Part shown: piece after piece, positions 18,882 to 27,069 of the stretch
How the letters are laid out: every line of letters begins with the position of its first letter
Position numbering within the stretch: the stretch's first letter is position 1
Assembly: GCF_009856355.1 (NCBI RefSeq)
Contig: NZ_WMEW01000004.1
Coordinates: forward strand, 176,747-240,746
Reading direction: 5' to 3'
Source: Halobacillus litoralis
Lineage (GTDB): Bacteria > Bacillota > Bacilli > Bacillales > Halobacillaceae
DNA length: 64,000 bases
Notes under the pieces: generated by a model
The model's input: the letters and a program-made list of their open reading frames with translations, nothing else
The model's database searches: none
What the model was told of the DNA's origin: nothing
Program-made: the position numbers and the translations under genes

Positions 18882-19250
18882 TTATTCTTGACTGATTTTG
18901 CCGGCCTGTTTCACCTGGGCATTTTGAATATTCAACCCGTTCTCCTTGGCTATACTCAGGATACGGTCCGGGTTGCTTAGTTCTTTCACCTGGTAGGCCA
19001 GATTCTCATTCTGGGATTCCTGTTTGGAGATGTCCTGCTCCAGGCTGCGGATATCACGGTTGATCGCATCCGTCTCTGCTGAGGTATGGATTAAAAAAAC
19101 AGAAGCTGCCAGTACCACAGATGTGGTAATGGAATACAAAAATTTTTCGCCGGTACTTAACCATTTCTTTTTATGTACCTTTACTTTCACCTGTTTCTGT
19201 CTGTCAGGCTGCTGTAAAGGCTGCTGTTTTCTAATCTTTTCAGCACTCAT
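18882..19250 (-). CDS. ftsL: Cell division protein FtsL
   Basis: 122 residues: basic cytosolic N-terminus, one transmembrane helix ([20 protein letters not shown]) and an extracytoplasmic heptad-rich coiled coil (about 70-105) ending near [17 protein letters not shown], the usual layout of FtsL. It forms the trimeric DivIB-DivIC-FtsL complex. The ATG at 19250 follows AGGGTGG by 8 bases; an in-frame GTG four codons earlier (19262) is too near the site. The start overlaps the end of rsmH by 4 bases. Confidence 0.93.
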   Translation of the reverse strand: MSAEKIRKQQPLQQPDRQKQVKVKVHKKKWLSTGEKFLYSITTSVVLAASVFLIHTSAETDAINRDIRSLEQDISKQESQNENLAYQVKELSNPDRILSIAKENGLNIQNAQVKQAGKISQE

Positions 19251-20227
19251 GTTTGTTTCCACCCTTCATTAAATTCAAATTCTTCATTCCAAGGTTTGAC
19301 TTTCTCGGCAATCCTCAATTTCGCTGAACGTGAACGGCGGTTTTCCTCCAATTCGCGCTCTTCCGCTACTATAGGCTTTCGACTGACTAAACGGAAAGGT
19401 GGCTGTTTGTCCTCTGGAATCATTGGAATATTTTTTGGAAGTGGTGGGTTGGAGCTCCATTTCTTGAAGGTCTGCTTGCATAACCGGTCCTCAAGGGAAT
19501 GGAAAGTGATGACGGCAACTCTTCCTCCGACAGCAACCATTTCGGCGGCTTGTTGAAGACTGTCCTGAAAAGCACCCAGCTCATCATTGACAGCGATCCG
19601 GACGGCCTGAAAAATCCGCTTGGCCGGATGGCCGCCTTTCCTTCTTGCCGGTGCAGGAATGCCTTCCTTCACCAATTCAACCAGTTCCCCGGTCGTTTCG
19701 ATGGGTTTGGTTTCCCTGGCGGCTTCAATTTTACGGGCAATTTGTTTGGAAAACTTCTCCTCGCCGTATTTAAAGAAAATGCGCACCAGATCTTCATATG
19801 CCCATTCGTTGATGACTTCCCATGCACTCAAATCACTGTCCTGGTTCATCCGCATATCAAGCGGGGCATCCTGATGGTAGCTGAAGCCGCGCTCTTCGAC
19901 ATCCAGCTGCGGACTGCTCACTCCCAGGTCATAGATGATTCCATCCACTTCCGTAAGGCCGAGCTCCTGAAGCTTTTCCTTCAGCTGGCGGAAGTTCGCA
20001 TGGACGAACGTAATGTGTTCCTCATAAGGTTTCAGACGCTCTTTTGCGGCCTCAAGGGCAATTTCATCCTGATCAAAACAGATGAGCCTTCCCTCACCTG
20101 TCAGCGCAGAAGCAATGACTTCCGAATGTCCTCCTCCACCAAGGGTGCAGTCGACATAAATGCCTTCCGGGTTCACGTTCAAAGATTCGATCGTTTCATT
20201 TTTCAGTACACTGTAATGTTCAAACAT
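19247..20227 (-). CDS. rsmH: 16S rRNA (cytosine-1402 N4)-methyltransferase RsmH
   Basis: 326 residues. S-adenosylmethionine enzyme (MraW) methylating N4 of C1402 in the decoding centre. The SAM motif [12 protein letters not shown] is near 28-39, the [14 protein letters not shown] motif near 100, and the C-terminal FHSLEDRL signature is present. The chosen ATG gives the family start MFEHYSVL; a GTG three codons upstream is possible. The ribosome site is weak for either. It lies between mraZ and ftsL in the standard order. Confidence 0.97.
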   Translation of the reverse strand: MFEHYSVLKNETIESLNVNPEGIYVDCTLGGGGHSEVIASALTGEGRLICFDQDEIALEAAKERLKPYEEHITFVHANFRQLKEKLQELGLTEVDGIIYDLGVSSPQLDVEERGFSYHQDAPLDMRMNQDSDLSAWEVINEWAYEDLVRIFFKYGEEKFSKQIARKIEAARETKPIETTGELVELVKEGIPAPARRKGGHPAKRIFQAVRIAVNDELGAFQDSLQQAAEMVAVGGRVAVITFHSLEDRLCKQTFKKWSSNPPLPKNIPMIPEDKQPPFRLVSRKPIVAEERELEENRRSRSAKLRIAEKVKPWNEEFEFNEGWKQT

Positions 20228-20257
20228 AAATTTCACTCGTTTCTAATCTGTCAAATA

Positions 20258-20689
20258 TCAAATATCAAAATCCAGCATGTTTTCAGCAATTTCAGAGAAG
20301 GATTCTTCCGATGCATCAAAGTAACTTCCCCACTCATCGTGACTCCAAAACTCAATCCGGTTGGAAACGCCGATGACCACACATTCTTTTTCCAGGGAGG
20401 CATACTTGCGCAGAGGCGCCGGGATATTGATTCGTCCCTGCTTGTCCACTTCGCACTCTACAGCTCCTGAAAAGAAAAACCGGGTGAAAGCACGGGCATC
20501 TTTTTTGGTAAGGGGAAGCTTTTTCAGTTTCTCTTCCAGCAGTTTCCACTCATTCATAGGATAGGCAAACAGGCATTGATCTAATCCTCTGGTCAGGACA
20601 AAACTATCACCCAGACCGGGGCGGAATTTCGAAGGAACGATAATCCTCCCCTTCGTATCAATGTTGTGTTGATATTCTCCCATGAACAT
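20258..20689 (-). CDS. mraZ: Transcriptional regulator MraZ
   Basis: 143 residues, the same length as in B. subtilis and strongly similar throughout. Two AbrB-like swapped-hairpin repeats: [23 protein letters not shown] and, in the second half, [23 protein letters not shown], each with the DxxGR DNA-contact motif. MraZ binds repeats upstream of its own operon and represses the dcw cluster in the species studied. Three such repeats lie 29-54 bases before its start. First gene of the cluster. Confidence 0.97.
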   Translation of the reverse strand: MFMGEYQHNIDTKGRIIVPSKFRPGLGDSFVLTRGLDQCLFAYPMNEWKLLEEKLKKLPLTKKDARAFTRFFFSGAVECEVDKQGRINIPAPLRKYASLEKECVVIGVSNRIEFWSHDEWGSYFDASEESFSEIAENMLDFDI

Positions 20690-20717
20690 AGAGGTCCCCC
20701 ACCTTCTATTTTCACCT

Positions 20718-20743
20718 TACCACATCGCCCCACTTTTCTCCAC
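20718..20743 (-). promoter_or_regulatory. MraZ-box direct repeats upstream of mraZ
   Basis: On the minus strand three GTGG hexamers (GTGGAG, GTGGGG, GTGGTA at 20738-20743, 20728-20733 and 20718-20723) recur at exactly 10-base intervals separated by 4 bases. This matches the MraZ operator layout known from E. coli and Mycoplasma. A fourth GTGGGG (20697-20702) overlaps the ribosome site. Confidence 0.75.
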
Positions 20744-20768
20744 TTACTTTTTTATGATTCTCCCCCCA

Positions 20769-20801
20769 TAAAAAAAATCCTGCCCGTGAAGGCAGGATTT
20801 T
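20769..20801 (-). terminator. Terminator after bshC
   Basis: Stem AAAATCCTGCC / GGCAGGATTTT about 50 bases after the bshC stop, with a T-run on the minus strand. A separate 9-base inverted repeat CCACATTCC / GGAATGTGG (20812-20840) stands between it and bshC. Confidence 0.85.
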
Positions 20802-20851
20802 CAAAGGAATTTCCACATTCCGTACAGGTGGAGGAATGTGGGGGACACTTC

Positions 20852-22477
20852 CTACAAGTAAACGACATAATGGTCGTGTTCAAAACTCAGATGGTGTCTG
20901 TTCATCTCCTGAAACAGAGAGAGGCCGTAGTCATTGACCCATGGGAGAATGTTCCACATTCGTTCCTGCAGACCGCCGGCAGGGTGCAGGGTGATATCGA
21001 TATCATCAAATTGTCCAAGCTCACTCCGATACGTACCCTCCAGCGATTGGAGCATCCGTTTTTCAAGAAAGGCCACCGTCTCCTGCAAGTAGGCAAGGTT
21101 CTTATCGGCAAGCTGTCCGAGATCCCCTCCAAGCTCTTCGGCTTTCTGGCGGAGCGGAGCATGGATCCGGGCCATTTCCTCCTTCACCTGCTCACTCAGC
21201 TGCTTCACCGGCGGCGTACTCATCGCACCAATCCAGTTCATTTTCTTCTCAGCCGCTCCCTTCTGCACCACTTCTTCAACAGAAAGCTGGAAGTGACGCA
21301 TGCTGCGGTCTGTTTTCCTGTCTACCAGCGTGAAGGACAACCGCGGGAAGACAGGCGGCATACAGAGTCCAGCGGCATCAAATGCCGGCTTCAATGCGGA
21401 CCAGTAATTGATTTCTCCCGGACCCCCGATAAAAGCCAGTACCGGGAACAGGGATTCCTGCATAAGCGGTCGTGTAACAACGTTGTTGCTTAGCTTTTCC
21501 GGTGATGCCTCTGCGATTTGAAGTAGTTCTTCCCTTGATAAAACCACTTCATTGTTTTTCCCTCGGAATTGTCCTTCTTCATCACGGACGAGAAGAATGC
21601 GGTCGCCCCGGTCATGGTAAAACAGATGGGCATCCTCCATTTCACTGTCCAGCAGCGTTTCATAGCCTTCCTGACGGTTTTTCTGAAGGACGGAAAAGAC
21701 GCCCCCGGCTATTTCCCTATTTTGACGGATCATAGTCGTGAAATAAGGGGTTTCAAGCCTTCTCACTTCAGGATCATGAGCATCAATCAAGACAAGCCCT
21801 TCATGAGGGAACAACTGATAGATCAGGCGGGCAAAAAAGTCCGTATAGCTGTCGGACTGGTGGAGATGCTCCTGCACAAGCTGGTAGAAGTGATTGGTGT
21901 GCTCGGTCTCCGGCACCATCCGGAAAACGTCCTCCAGCCAGGCATCCGCTTTTTTCTGATCCATCTGCAGTTCGGACACAGAGGATTTCACTTCAGGCAC
22001 GTGCCCGATTGTTTTCTTATCCATCCGTCCGTTCTGTTTCATCATGATGTGATTGATTTCATCAAAGTCATGATCTTCCCCGGCTATCCAGAACACCGGA
22101 ATGACCGGCCGGCCCAGTTCTTTTTCTTTCTGTCTTGCCAGCTGAAGCACAGAAATGATTTTATGGACGGAATATAAAGGTCCAGTAAGCAGACCAGCCT
22201 GCTGGCCGGCGATAACCACAACACTTTCCTCATCCTTCAGGCGTTCAATGTTTTCCAGAGTTTCTCTCGGAACCTCCCATTTTTCGTTCATCGTCTTTAA
22301 GACTCCGGAGAGCGCCTCCCGCTGATAGGTCTGCGCTCTCAAATCCTCCAGGCGGTCGGTCCAGATATTTTCATCATAAGGGGAATAGGAAAAACGGTCG
22401 GCAATTTTTTCATAATCATATTTATAATCACGAAACAGCGTCTGCTTCGGCTTCATGTTCATAGAATCAATACGCAT
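20852..22477 (-). CDS. bshC: Bacillithiol biosynthesis cysteine-adding enzyme BshC
   Basis: 541 residues, the family's usual length. BshC adds L-cysteine to glucosaminyl-malate, the last step of bacillithiol synthesis, the main low-molecular-weight thiol of Bacillaceae. Recognised from the nucleotide-fold N-terminal half with VVVIAGQQAGLLTGPLYSVHKI, the FWIAGEDHDFDEINH motif and the C-terminal coiled coil with FLEKRMLQSLEG. The start ATG follows AAAGGAG. In B. subtilis (yllA) it also stands just upstream of mraZ. It is downstream of a panE-like gene and a DUF3397 gene on the same strand, with a terminator between. Confidence 0.95.
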   Translation of the reverse strand: MRIDSMNMKPKQTLFRDYKYDYEKIADRFSYSPYDENIWTDRLEDLRAQTYQREALSGVLKTMNEKWEVPRETLENIERLKDEESVVVIAGQQAGLLTGPLYSVHKIISVLQLARQKEKELGRPVIPVFWIAGEDHDFDEINHIMMKQNGRMDKKTIGHVPEVKSSVSELQMDQKKADAWLEDVFRMVPETEHTNHFYQLVQEHLHQSDSYTDFFARLIYQLFPHEGLVLIDAHDPEVRRLETPYFTTMIRQNREIAGGVFSVLQKNRQEGYETLLDSEMEDAHLFYHDRGDRILLVRDEEGQFRGKNNEVVLSREELLQIAEASPEKLSNNVVTRPLMQESLFPVLAFIGGPGEINYWSALKPAFDAAGLCMPPVFPRLSFTLVDRKTDRSMRHFQLSVEEVVQKGAAEKKMNWIGAMSTPPVKQLSEQVKEEMARIHAPLRQKAEELGGDLGQLADKNLAYLQETVAFLEKRMLQSLEGTYRSELGQFDDIDITLHPAGGLQERMWNILPWVNDYGLSLFQEMNRHHLSFEHDHYVVYL

Positions 22478-22633
22478 AACAATTACGGCTCCTTTATAGG
22501 CAAGATTACACTTTACAGTATGTATCCTATTGTATTGTACAAAAAACCAACCAGGAGGTCACCTTATCTGTTTATAAGATGAATATTCTTCTCATCCTGC
22601 CTTGAGACACCGTGGTCAGCAGGCCCGGATTCA

Positions 22634-22663
22634 TAAAAAAACTGCTCTTCATAGAGAGCAGTT
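22634..22663 (-). terminator. Terminator after the DUF3397 gene
   Basis: Stem AACTGCTCTC / GAGAGCAGTT (one mismatch region at the loop) with seven T residues on the minus strand, about 55 bases downstream of the DUF3397 stop. Confidence 0.85.
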
Positions 22664-22717
22664 CACCACTGTAGTATTTCCGTTCCCACGCCAGCCTATG
22701 AACACGGACAGATAAAA

Positions 22718-23101
22718 TCAGCTGAAAAACAACCGGAGGATCAACCCAAAGGTTGACAGCCCTACGTAAAACAGTCCGAATAAGAGAAAACTCACCCTCC
22801 AAAACCCTCTTACCGCACGGAAAAGCTGAACCTCCTCTTTTAATTTGTACTGGGTGATGATGGACACCCCCAGCAGCAGGAGAAGAAAAATCAGAATGAA
22901 AGGAAAAAAGCTGCGCTCAAACAACACCATCAGCAGGACATGGACGGCCAGAACAAATACAGGAGCCGTAAAGCCCGCGGTCCGGTGGATGGCTTTCCAC
23001 TTATGCTTGCTCCATTTCCGAGCGAAGAAATAAAATACAAACAAAAACGGGAGAGGGAGAGTCAGGACAGCTGCGATCCCATAGGCAAGCCAGTCACTCA
23101 T
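22718..23101 (-). CDS. DUF3397-family membrane protein
   Basis: 127 residues, almost entirely hydrophobic with four predicted transmembrane helices (about 7-27, 43-62, 65-85 and 102-122) and a short basic loop around KWSKHKWKAIHRT. It resembles the Bacillaceae DUF3397 family, usually found beside the panE-like gene and bshC, for which no function is known. It overlaps the end of the panE-like gene by 8 bases, so the two are likely translated from one message. Confidence 0.8.
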   Translation of the reverse strand: MSDWLAYGIAAVLTLPLPFLFVFYFFARKWSKHKWKAIHRTAGFTAPVFVLAVHVLLMVLFERSFFPFILIFLLLLLGVSIITQYKLKEEVQLFRAVRGFWRVSFLLFGLFYVGLSTFGLILRLFFS

Positions 23102-23975
23102 CGATGTTCACCCCCTTTTCGAATTCCATGGCATGGACAGCTTCTACGACAAACTCATGCCAGGGAAGATCTTCAGAGGACTGCTCAAGAATGAATCCGG
23201 AGATGGCATCGATTTCCGTGCGCCGCCCCTCCTGAAGGTCCTTCCACATGGAGGACTGGTTTCCACCCGTCTGTTCAGCTATGGTAAGCACCCGGTCCCA
23301 CTGGGTTTGAAGGTCGAGACCAAGCGTGCGGCAGGCTTCTTCGCACAAACGGTATCCCAGCGATCGGATATAAGGGTTTTCTTTCACAGCCCGGTTTTTC
23401 TGCTTGAATAATGCGGTCAACGGATTGATGACGGCATTAATCACCATTTTTTCAGAGAGCATTTTTACAGCTCCGTCCTGAACAAGGATAGGAAAGTCCG
23501 GTTGATGGAGAGCTTCTGCCAGCTCCTCCATGTCAGCAGACAAACCTGTAAAAGGTGCGGCTCTTATCCGCCCCCTCCCTGTATGTTCCACTTCATTGAA
23601 TGAAACTTTCAGCGCTCCATGCTCCACTACAGCAGCAAACGAATCCATAGGAAGGCTTTGAAGAAGGCTTAAGTGCCCCATACCGTTTTGGAGGAAAAGG
23701 TATTTTCCGTTCTTCGGAAGAGGGAGAGAAAGGACTTCCTCAAGGTCATACTGCTTCACGCTGATCAACCAGACGTCCACATCGGTCGGCAGGTGTGGTT
23801 TCAAATGAGCTTTTACCGGCACAGGCGAAGACAATTGGTCACACAGGACACCTTCCCTGTCGAGGATAGTTCTCTGCTCCATGTTTCTGACCACTATATG
23901 TACGTCATGTTTCCTTCCGAGATAAGCCCCGGCTAACAACCCGACAGCTCCGCCGCCGATAATCCCTATTCTCAT
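23094..23975 (-). CDS. 2-dehydropantoate 2-reductase family protein (PanE/ApbA-like)
   Basis: 293 residues. N-terminal Rossmann domain starting MRIGIIGGGAVGLLAGAYLG (NADP-binding GxGxxG-type loop), the VWLISVKQYDLEEVL segment of the family, and a helical C-terminal domain containing a conserved Lys/Asn region (KMVINAVINPLTALF). PanE reduces ketopantoate to pantoate for coenzyme A. Bacilli carry several paralogues (ylbQ is the main panE; ykpB another), and I cannot tell from sequence which activity this copy has. An ATG six codons upstream also exists, but the domain begins at the chosen one. Confidence 0.85.
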   Translation of the reverse strand: MRIGIIGGGAVGLLAGAYLGRKHDVHIVVRNMEQRTILDREGVLCDQLSSPVPVKAHLKPHLPTDVDVWLISVKQYDLEEVLSLPLPKNGKYLFLQNGMGHLSLLQSLPMDSFAAVVEHGALKVSFNEVEHTGRGRIRAAPFTGLSADMEELAEALHQPDFPILVQDGAVKMLSEKMVINAVINPLTALFKQKNRAVKENPYIRSLGYRLCEEACRTLGLDLQTQWDRVLTIAEQTGGNQSSMWKDLQEGRRTEIDAISGFILEQSSEDLPWHEFVVEAVHAMEFEKGVNIDE

Positions 23976-24133
23976 CCCCCATCCCCCGTTCATCCTTATC
24001 TAAGTTCTCATTGTAGCAGAAACTTTTTCACAATTGCAGTCGATTCTTGTCCTGCCGGTAATTATTCATTTCTTTCTGAATATTTTTATATTATAATAGA
24101 TGTATATATAGATAATTGAAAGGGGTTTCTTTC

Positions 24134-24613
24134 ATGATGACAAAAACAAAAGTAGAACCTTTATTAGTCAATTACAAAACACTGGAAGAATTTAAACGCT
24201 TTAAAGAATACGGCAATCAGGAGCTTGCCATGCTCGAGGATCTGGAAAGTAACATTGTCGAAAACGACAGTGAGTCTCCTTTTTACGGCATATACTATGG
24301 AAGCGCTTTAGTCGCGCGTATGAGCTTGTACAGAGTCAGGGCAAAATACGACCACTATTTCGACCCTGCCCAGGATTACCTGGAGTTGTGGAAGCTGGAA
24401 GTTCTGCCCGATTACCGCGGCCAGGGCTTCGGCCAATCATTGGTGGAATTCGCCAAGAGTTTCGAATTTCCTATAAAAACCAACCCAAGAATCAATTCCC
24501 ATGGATTCTGGGAAAAAATGGGCTTCCAAAAAGCTCAGTATGATATGGAAAGAGATCTGGGAGAAAACCCGCTCATTTGGATGCCTTCCGGCGTGGAGGA
24601 AAGAGAATCCTGA
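24134..24613 (+). CDS. ylbP: GNAT-family N-acetyltransferase YlbP
   Basis: 159 residues. The acetyl-CoA-binding GNAT motif appears as WKLEVLPDYRGQGFGQSLVEFAKSF-like text (V/L-x-P-x-x-R-G-x-G). The protein closely follows the YlbP family (start MMTKTKVEPLLVNYKTLEEF), whose substrate is unknown. Start ATG at 24134 has AAAGGGG 8 bases upstream; a TTG six codons earlier overlaps that site. A TATAAT at 24092-24097 may be its -10. It is divergent from the panE-like gene and convergent with gerR, with a terminator between. Confidence 0.88.
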   Translation: MMTKTKVEPLLVNYKTLEEFKRFKEYGNQELAMLEDLESNIVENDSESPFYGIYYGSALVARMSLYRVRAKYDHYFDPAQDYLELWKLEVLPDYRGQGFGQSLVEFAKSFEFPIKTNPRINSHGFWEKMGFQKAQYDMERDLGENPLIWMPSGVEERES

Positions 24614-24628
24614 TGGGAAGGAGAATGA

Positions 24629-24661
24629 GGCCGCTACACTCTGCTGTAGGGGCCTTTTTTT
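24629..24661 (+). terminator. Terminator after ylbP
   Basis: Imperfect stem GGCCGCTACA / TGTAGGGGCC followed by seven T residues on the plus strand, 16 bases after the ylbP stop. Confidence 0.8.
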
Positions 24662-24710
24662 GAGGATAGATAAAATAACGGTAATAAAACCAATGACAAT
24701 GCCGAACCGC

Positions 24711-25193
24711 TTACACACCACTTTCACTAGTGCGGTGCTTTTTCACCCAGTGCACGAGTTTATCCATCTCGTTCCAGGCAGCTTCCCACTGTTTGAGCTC
24801 CTGCCTTAATTTTTCATTGTCTTCATTCAACTGCTTCAACTGATCTTCGAGACTCGCCTTTCCTTCTTCGTCATGCTGCCTTGATTTCATTTCTTTCAAA
24901 AAAGAAATCGCTGCATCGAGAGACATAGGGGTTTCTTCCGCAGTTGCCGGGGGGGTGTAGAGAGTGCGTGTGGCTTTACGGCTGTTTTTCGCCTCTTGGA
25001 TTTCCTTATGATACTGCTTTCTGACGGTGGCATTCCAGCGGAAACCACAGGCTGCCGGTGTCCGGTGAAGATGAGTGGCTACTTCCTGGAATGCTTCCAG
25101 CTGTGTCTTCCCTTCCCGGATGTATTTTAAGACCGTTGTCGCGAGCAGTAGATCCTCATCATCTTTCCACGCGTCTTGCCTAGGGGCATCCAT
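24711..25193 (-). CDS. gerR: RsfA/GerR-family transcriptional regulator (YlbO)
   Basis: 160 residues. N-terminal Myb/SANT-like DNA-binding domain ([25 protein letters not shown] ... [15 protein letters not shown]) followed by a coiled coil (about 100-150). This is the RsfA family; synteny with ylbP and the ylb genes identifies it as YlbO/GerR, a mother-cell regulator made under sigma-E in B. subtilis that modulates spore coat and germination genes. The chosen ATG is 7 bases after AGGAGG; one two codons earlier is too near. A clear sigma-E promoter was not recognised upstream. Confidence 0.87.
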   Translation of the reverse strand: MDAPRQDAWKDDEDLLLATTVLKYIREGKTQLEAFQEVATHLHRTPAACGFRWNATVRKQYHKEIQEAKNSRKATRTLYTPPATAEETPMSLDAAISFLKEMKSRQHDEEGKASLEDQLKQLNEDNEKLRQELKQWEAAWNEMDKLVHWVKKHRTSESGV

Positions 25194-25259
25194 AAACATC
25201 CCTCCTCTATCGTTTGCTTATAGTTATGCAGGAGGGATGTTTGATAGAATCGTAACCTT

Positions 25260-26018
25260 TTATCTTTTTCTCGTCTGCAAGAATTTTTTTACGGCTCTTT
25301 TATGTTCCGCAGACTCCCAGAGCCTGGAGCATTGCAGCACTTCCGCCTCCATCCGGTCCAAAAGGTTCCCTGTATCCATATGTTTCAGATACTGCCCTTT
25401 CAAAATTCTCATCTGTCTCGGCGTTTTGTTCATGAAGCTTGAAAAAACCTCCGCCTCTATGTCTTCCTGAGTCCATATCTTCTGAAGCCAGCCGATTCGA
25501 AAAGCCTCCTCTGCTGTATACATACGTGCGCTCATCAGCCAGTGCGCTGCCATGGATGGGTGGACCCGTTCATAAAGCAGTTCACCGCCGCCGAACCCCG
25601 GTACAAGACCGAGGTTTCCCTGAACGAAACCGAAGGAAGCTGTCTCGAGACCATATCGGAAATCGCAGGCGGTAGCCAGTTCACAGCCTCCCCCTCTCGC
25701 CTGACCGTTCAGAAGCGCAAGGACGGGAGCAGGAAATGTCAGAAGATCGTAGACGACGTCCTTGACCCGGTTCAGCTTCTCGTACGCCTCCAGTGCTGTT
25801 AAATCCCCGTGGAACTCTGTCAAGTCCCCGCCTGTGCAGAAGGCTTTACTGCCCGCTCCCGTAAGAACGACAAAGCTCACATCCTCCCTTTCCCGCAGTT
25901 CTTCCAGCTGACGCTTCAGTTCCATGGCCATGTCCGAAGACAGAGCGTTCATCTTCTCCGGTCTGTTGAGCACGATTTCAGCCATACCTTCACAGCGCCT
26001 TACGGTAATCTGGTTCAT
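25260..26018 (-). CDS. Enoyl-CoA hydratase/isomerase (crotonase) family protein
   Basis: 252 residues with the crotonase fold: ALSSDMAMEL, the first oxyanion-hole segment SKAFCTGGDLTEF and the second ARGGGCELATACDFR, then GLVPGFGGGELLYE. The residue after GLVPG is Phe-Gly-Gly rather than the glutamate typical of active enoyl-CoA hydratases, so an isomerase, hydrolase or other acyl-CoA activity is equally possible. It lies alone between gerR and rpmF, both on the same strand but separated by a terminator. No crotonase gene is expected here from B. subtilis synteny. Confidence 0.85.
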   Translation of the reverse strand: MNQITVRRCEGMAEIVLNRPEKMNALSSDMAMELKRQLEELREREDVSFVVLTGAGSKAFCTGGDLTEFHGDLTALEAYEKLNRVKDVVYDLLTFPAPVLALLNGQARGGGCELATACDFRYGLETASFGFVQGNLGLVPGFGGGELLYERVHPSMAAHWLMSARMYTAEEAFRIGWLQKIWTQEDIEAEVFSSFMNKTPRQMRILKGQYLKHMDTGNLLDRMEAEVLQCSRLWESAEHKRAVKKFLQTRKR

Positions 26019-26085
26019 CTGCACCTCTCCCTTCCTCTTCTTTCTTCAATGTACCAGATGATGGCATTCAATCCTATACAGGCAT

Positions 26086-26113
26086 AAAAAAAAGCCTGAC
26101 CGAAGTCAGGCTT
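26086..26113 (-). terminator. Terminator after rpmF
   Basis: Stem AAAGCCTGAC / GTCAGGCTTT with a T8 tract on the minus strand, just after the rpmF stop. Confidence 0.92.
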
Positions 26114-26123
26114 TCCTGGTGAA

Positions 26124-26297
26124 TTAGTTGTTCACCACTTGTTTTCCATTATATTGTCCACAAGATTTGCAAACATGGTGTGGTTTTGAGAACTCGCCAC
26201 AGTTATCACATTTCACCATTCCTGGTGCGTGAAGTTTCTTGTGCGTACGGCGTTGGTTCTTGACTTTCTTAGACGTTCTGCGCTTAGGTACTGCCAT
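26124..26297 (-). CDS. rpmF: Large ribosomal subunit protein bL32
   Basis: 57 residues, starting [20 protein letters not shown]. It carries four cysteines in two CxxC pairs (VKCDNCGEF and VCKSCGQY), so this is the zinc-binding form of L32. Component of the 50S subunit. Start preceded by AAAGGAGGTG at ideal spacing; an ATG three codons upstream is not used by the family. It follows the YceD-family gene by 47 bases in a transcript conserved across bacteria. Confidence 0.97.
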   Translation of the reverse strand: MAVPKRRTSKKVKNQRRTHKKLHAPGMVKCDNCGEFSKPHHVCKSCGQYNGKQVVNN

Positions 26298-26344
26298 GTT
26301 GTACACCTCCTTTAAGTAAGAATCTGAGAACCATGAAGATAGTC

Positions 26345-26866
26345 TTATTCGTTCTCTTTGTCATTCAATAATGATTGCAGTTTAGCCATTCGAGGATCCA
26401 CTTTCTTTTCCTCTGGTTCCTCTGTAACCACCTGCCAGCCTTTCCCTTGTCCGGGGGCTGCTTCATGAGCCTCATCATCTTCGGAAAATACGCGTGTCGG
26501 AATCTCCAGTTGTACATTTTCCTTGATATAAGGCGTTAAGTCAAGCACTTCTCCATTCACGGGATGAACTTCAGAGTCATCTTCTTCTGTATGGTAAGGT
26601 GACAGATTGAATGCCTCCAGAGCATCAATGTGAAATGGATAAGTCACATCTACTAACGTCCGGGCACAAGGCAACACCATTTCTCCATCAATTGAAAAAG
26701 TTACCGTTATATCATTTCCTCGTGTGTCTGCTTGACCTTTGACATGAACAGGGGAAATCCTGCGAATGTCATTGTTCATCTGCTCTAATTCGCGAATATC
26801 TACATGTTCCTCAAAGTAAAACGGATCATCACCCGCCTGCTTGAGTTTTTGTAGAGGAAATTTCAT
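26345..26866 (-). CDS. ylbN: YceD-family (DUF177) protein YlbN
   Basis: 173 residues. DUF177/YceD family, recognised by position directly before rpmF and by the pattern around [23 protein letters not shown], where the cysteine of LPCAR is conserved, and by a Glu/Asp-rich C-terminal half. Plant and bacterial members are linked to 23S rRNA accumulation, but the mechanism is not established. The chosen ATG has GAGGTG 8 bases upstream; the GTG within that site is an unlikely alternative. Confidence 0.9.
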   Translation of the reverse strand: MKFPLQKLKQAGDDPFYFEEHVDIRELEQMNNDIRRISPVHVKGQADTRGNDITVTFSIDGEMVLPCARTLVDVTYPFHIDALEAFNLSPYHTEEDDSEVHPVNGEVLDLTPYIKENVQLEIPTRVFSEDDEAHEAAPGQGKGWQVVTEEPEEKKVDPRMAKLQSLLNDKENE

Positions 26867-27069
26867 AGTTATCACCTCATGGCAACAAGAGTTATTGTAA
26901 AAGGATTTCGCTGATTTGTCAATATTTTTTCTTTACAGCATTTCCTCTCAGCTGTGTTGTTTAATAAAGATAACATATTTCGGGGATGACAAGCGAATTT
27001 TTCCCTATTCCATGATAAAATAAACCAAACACATGTTCAACAGCGGAAATCAGCTAAAGGAGGCTTTTT

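Noticed and set aside
19499..20470. 323-codon open frame on the plus strand opposite rsmH and mraZ
   Set aside because: It lies wholly antisense to two firmly identified genes, has low-complexity His/Phe-rich text typical of antisense frames and no ribosome site.
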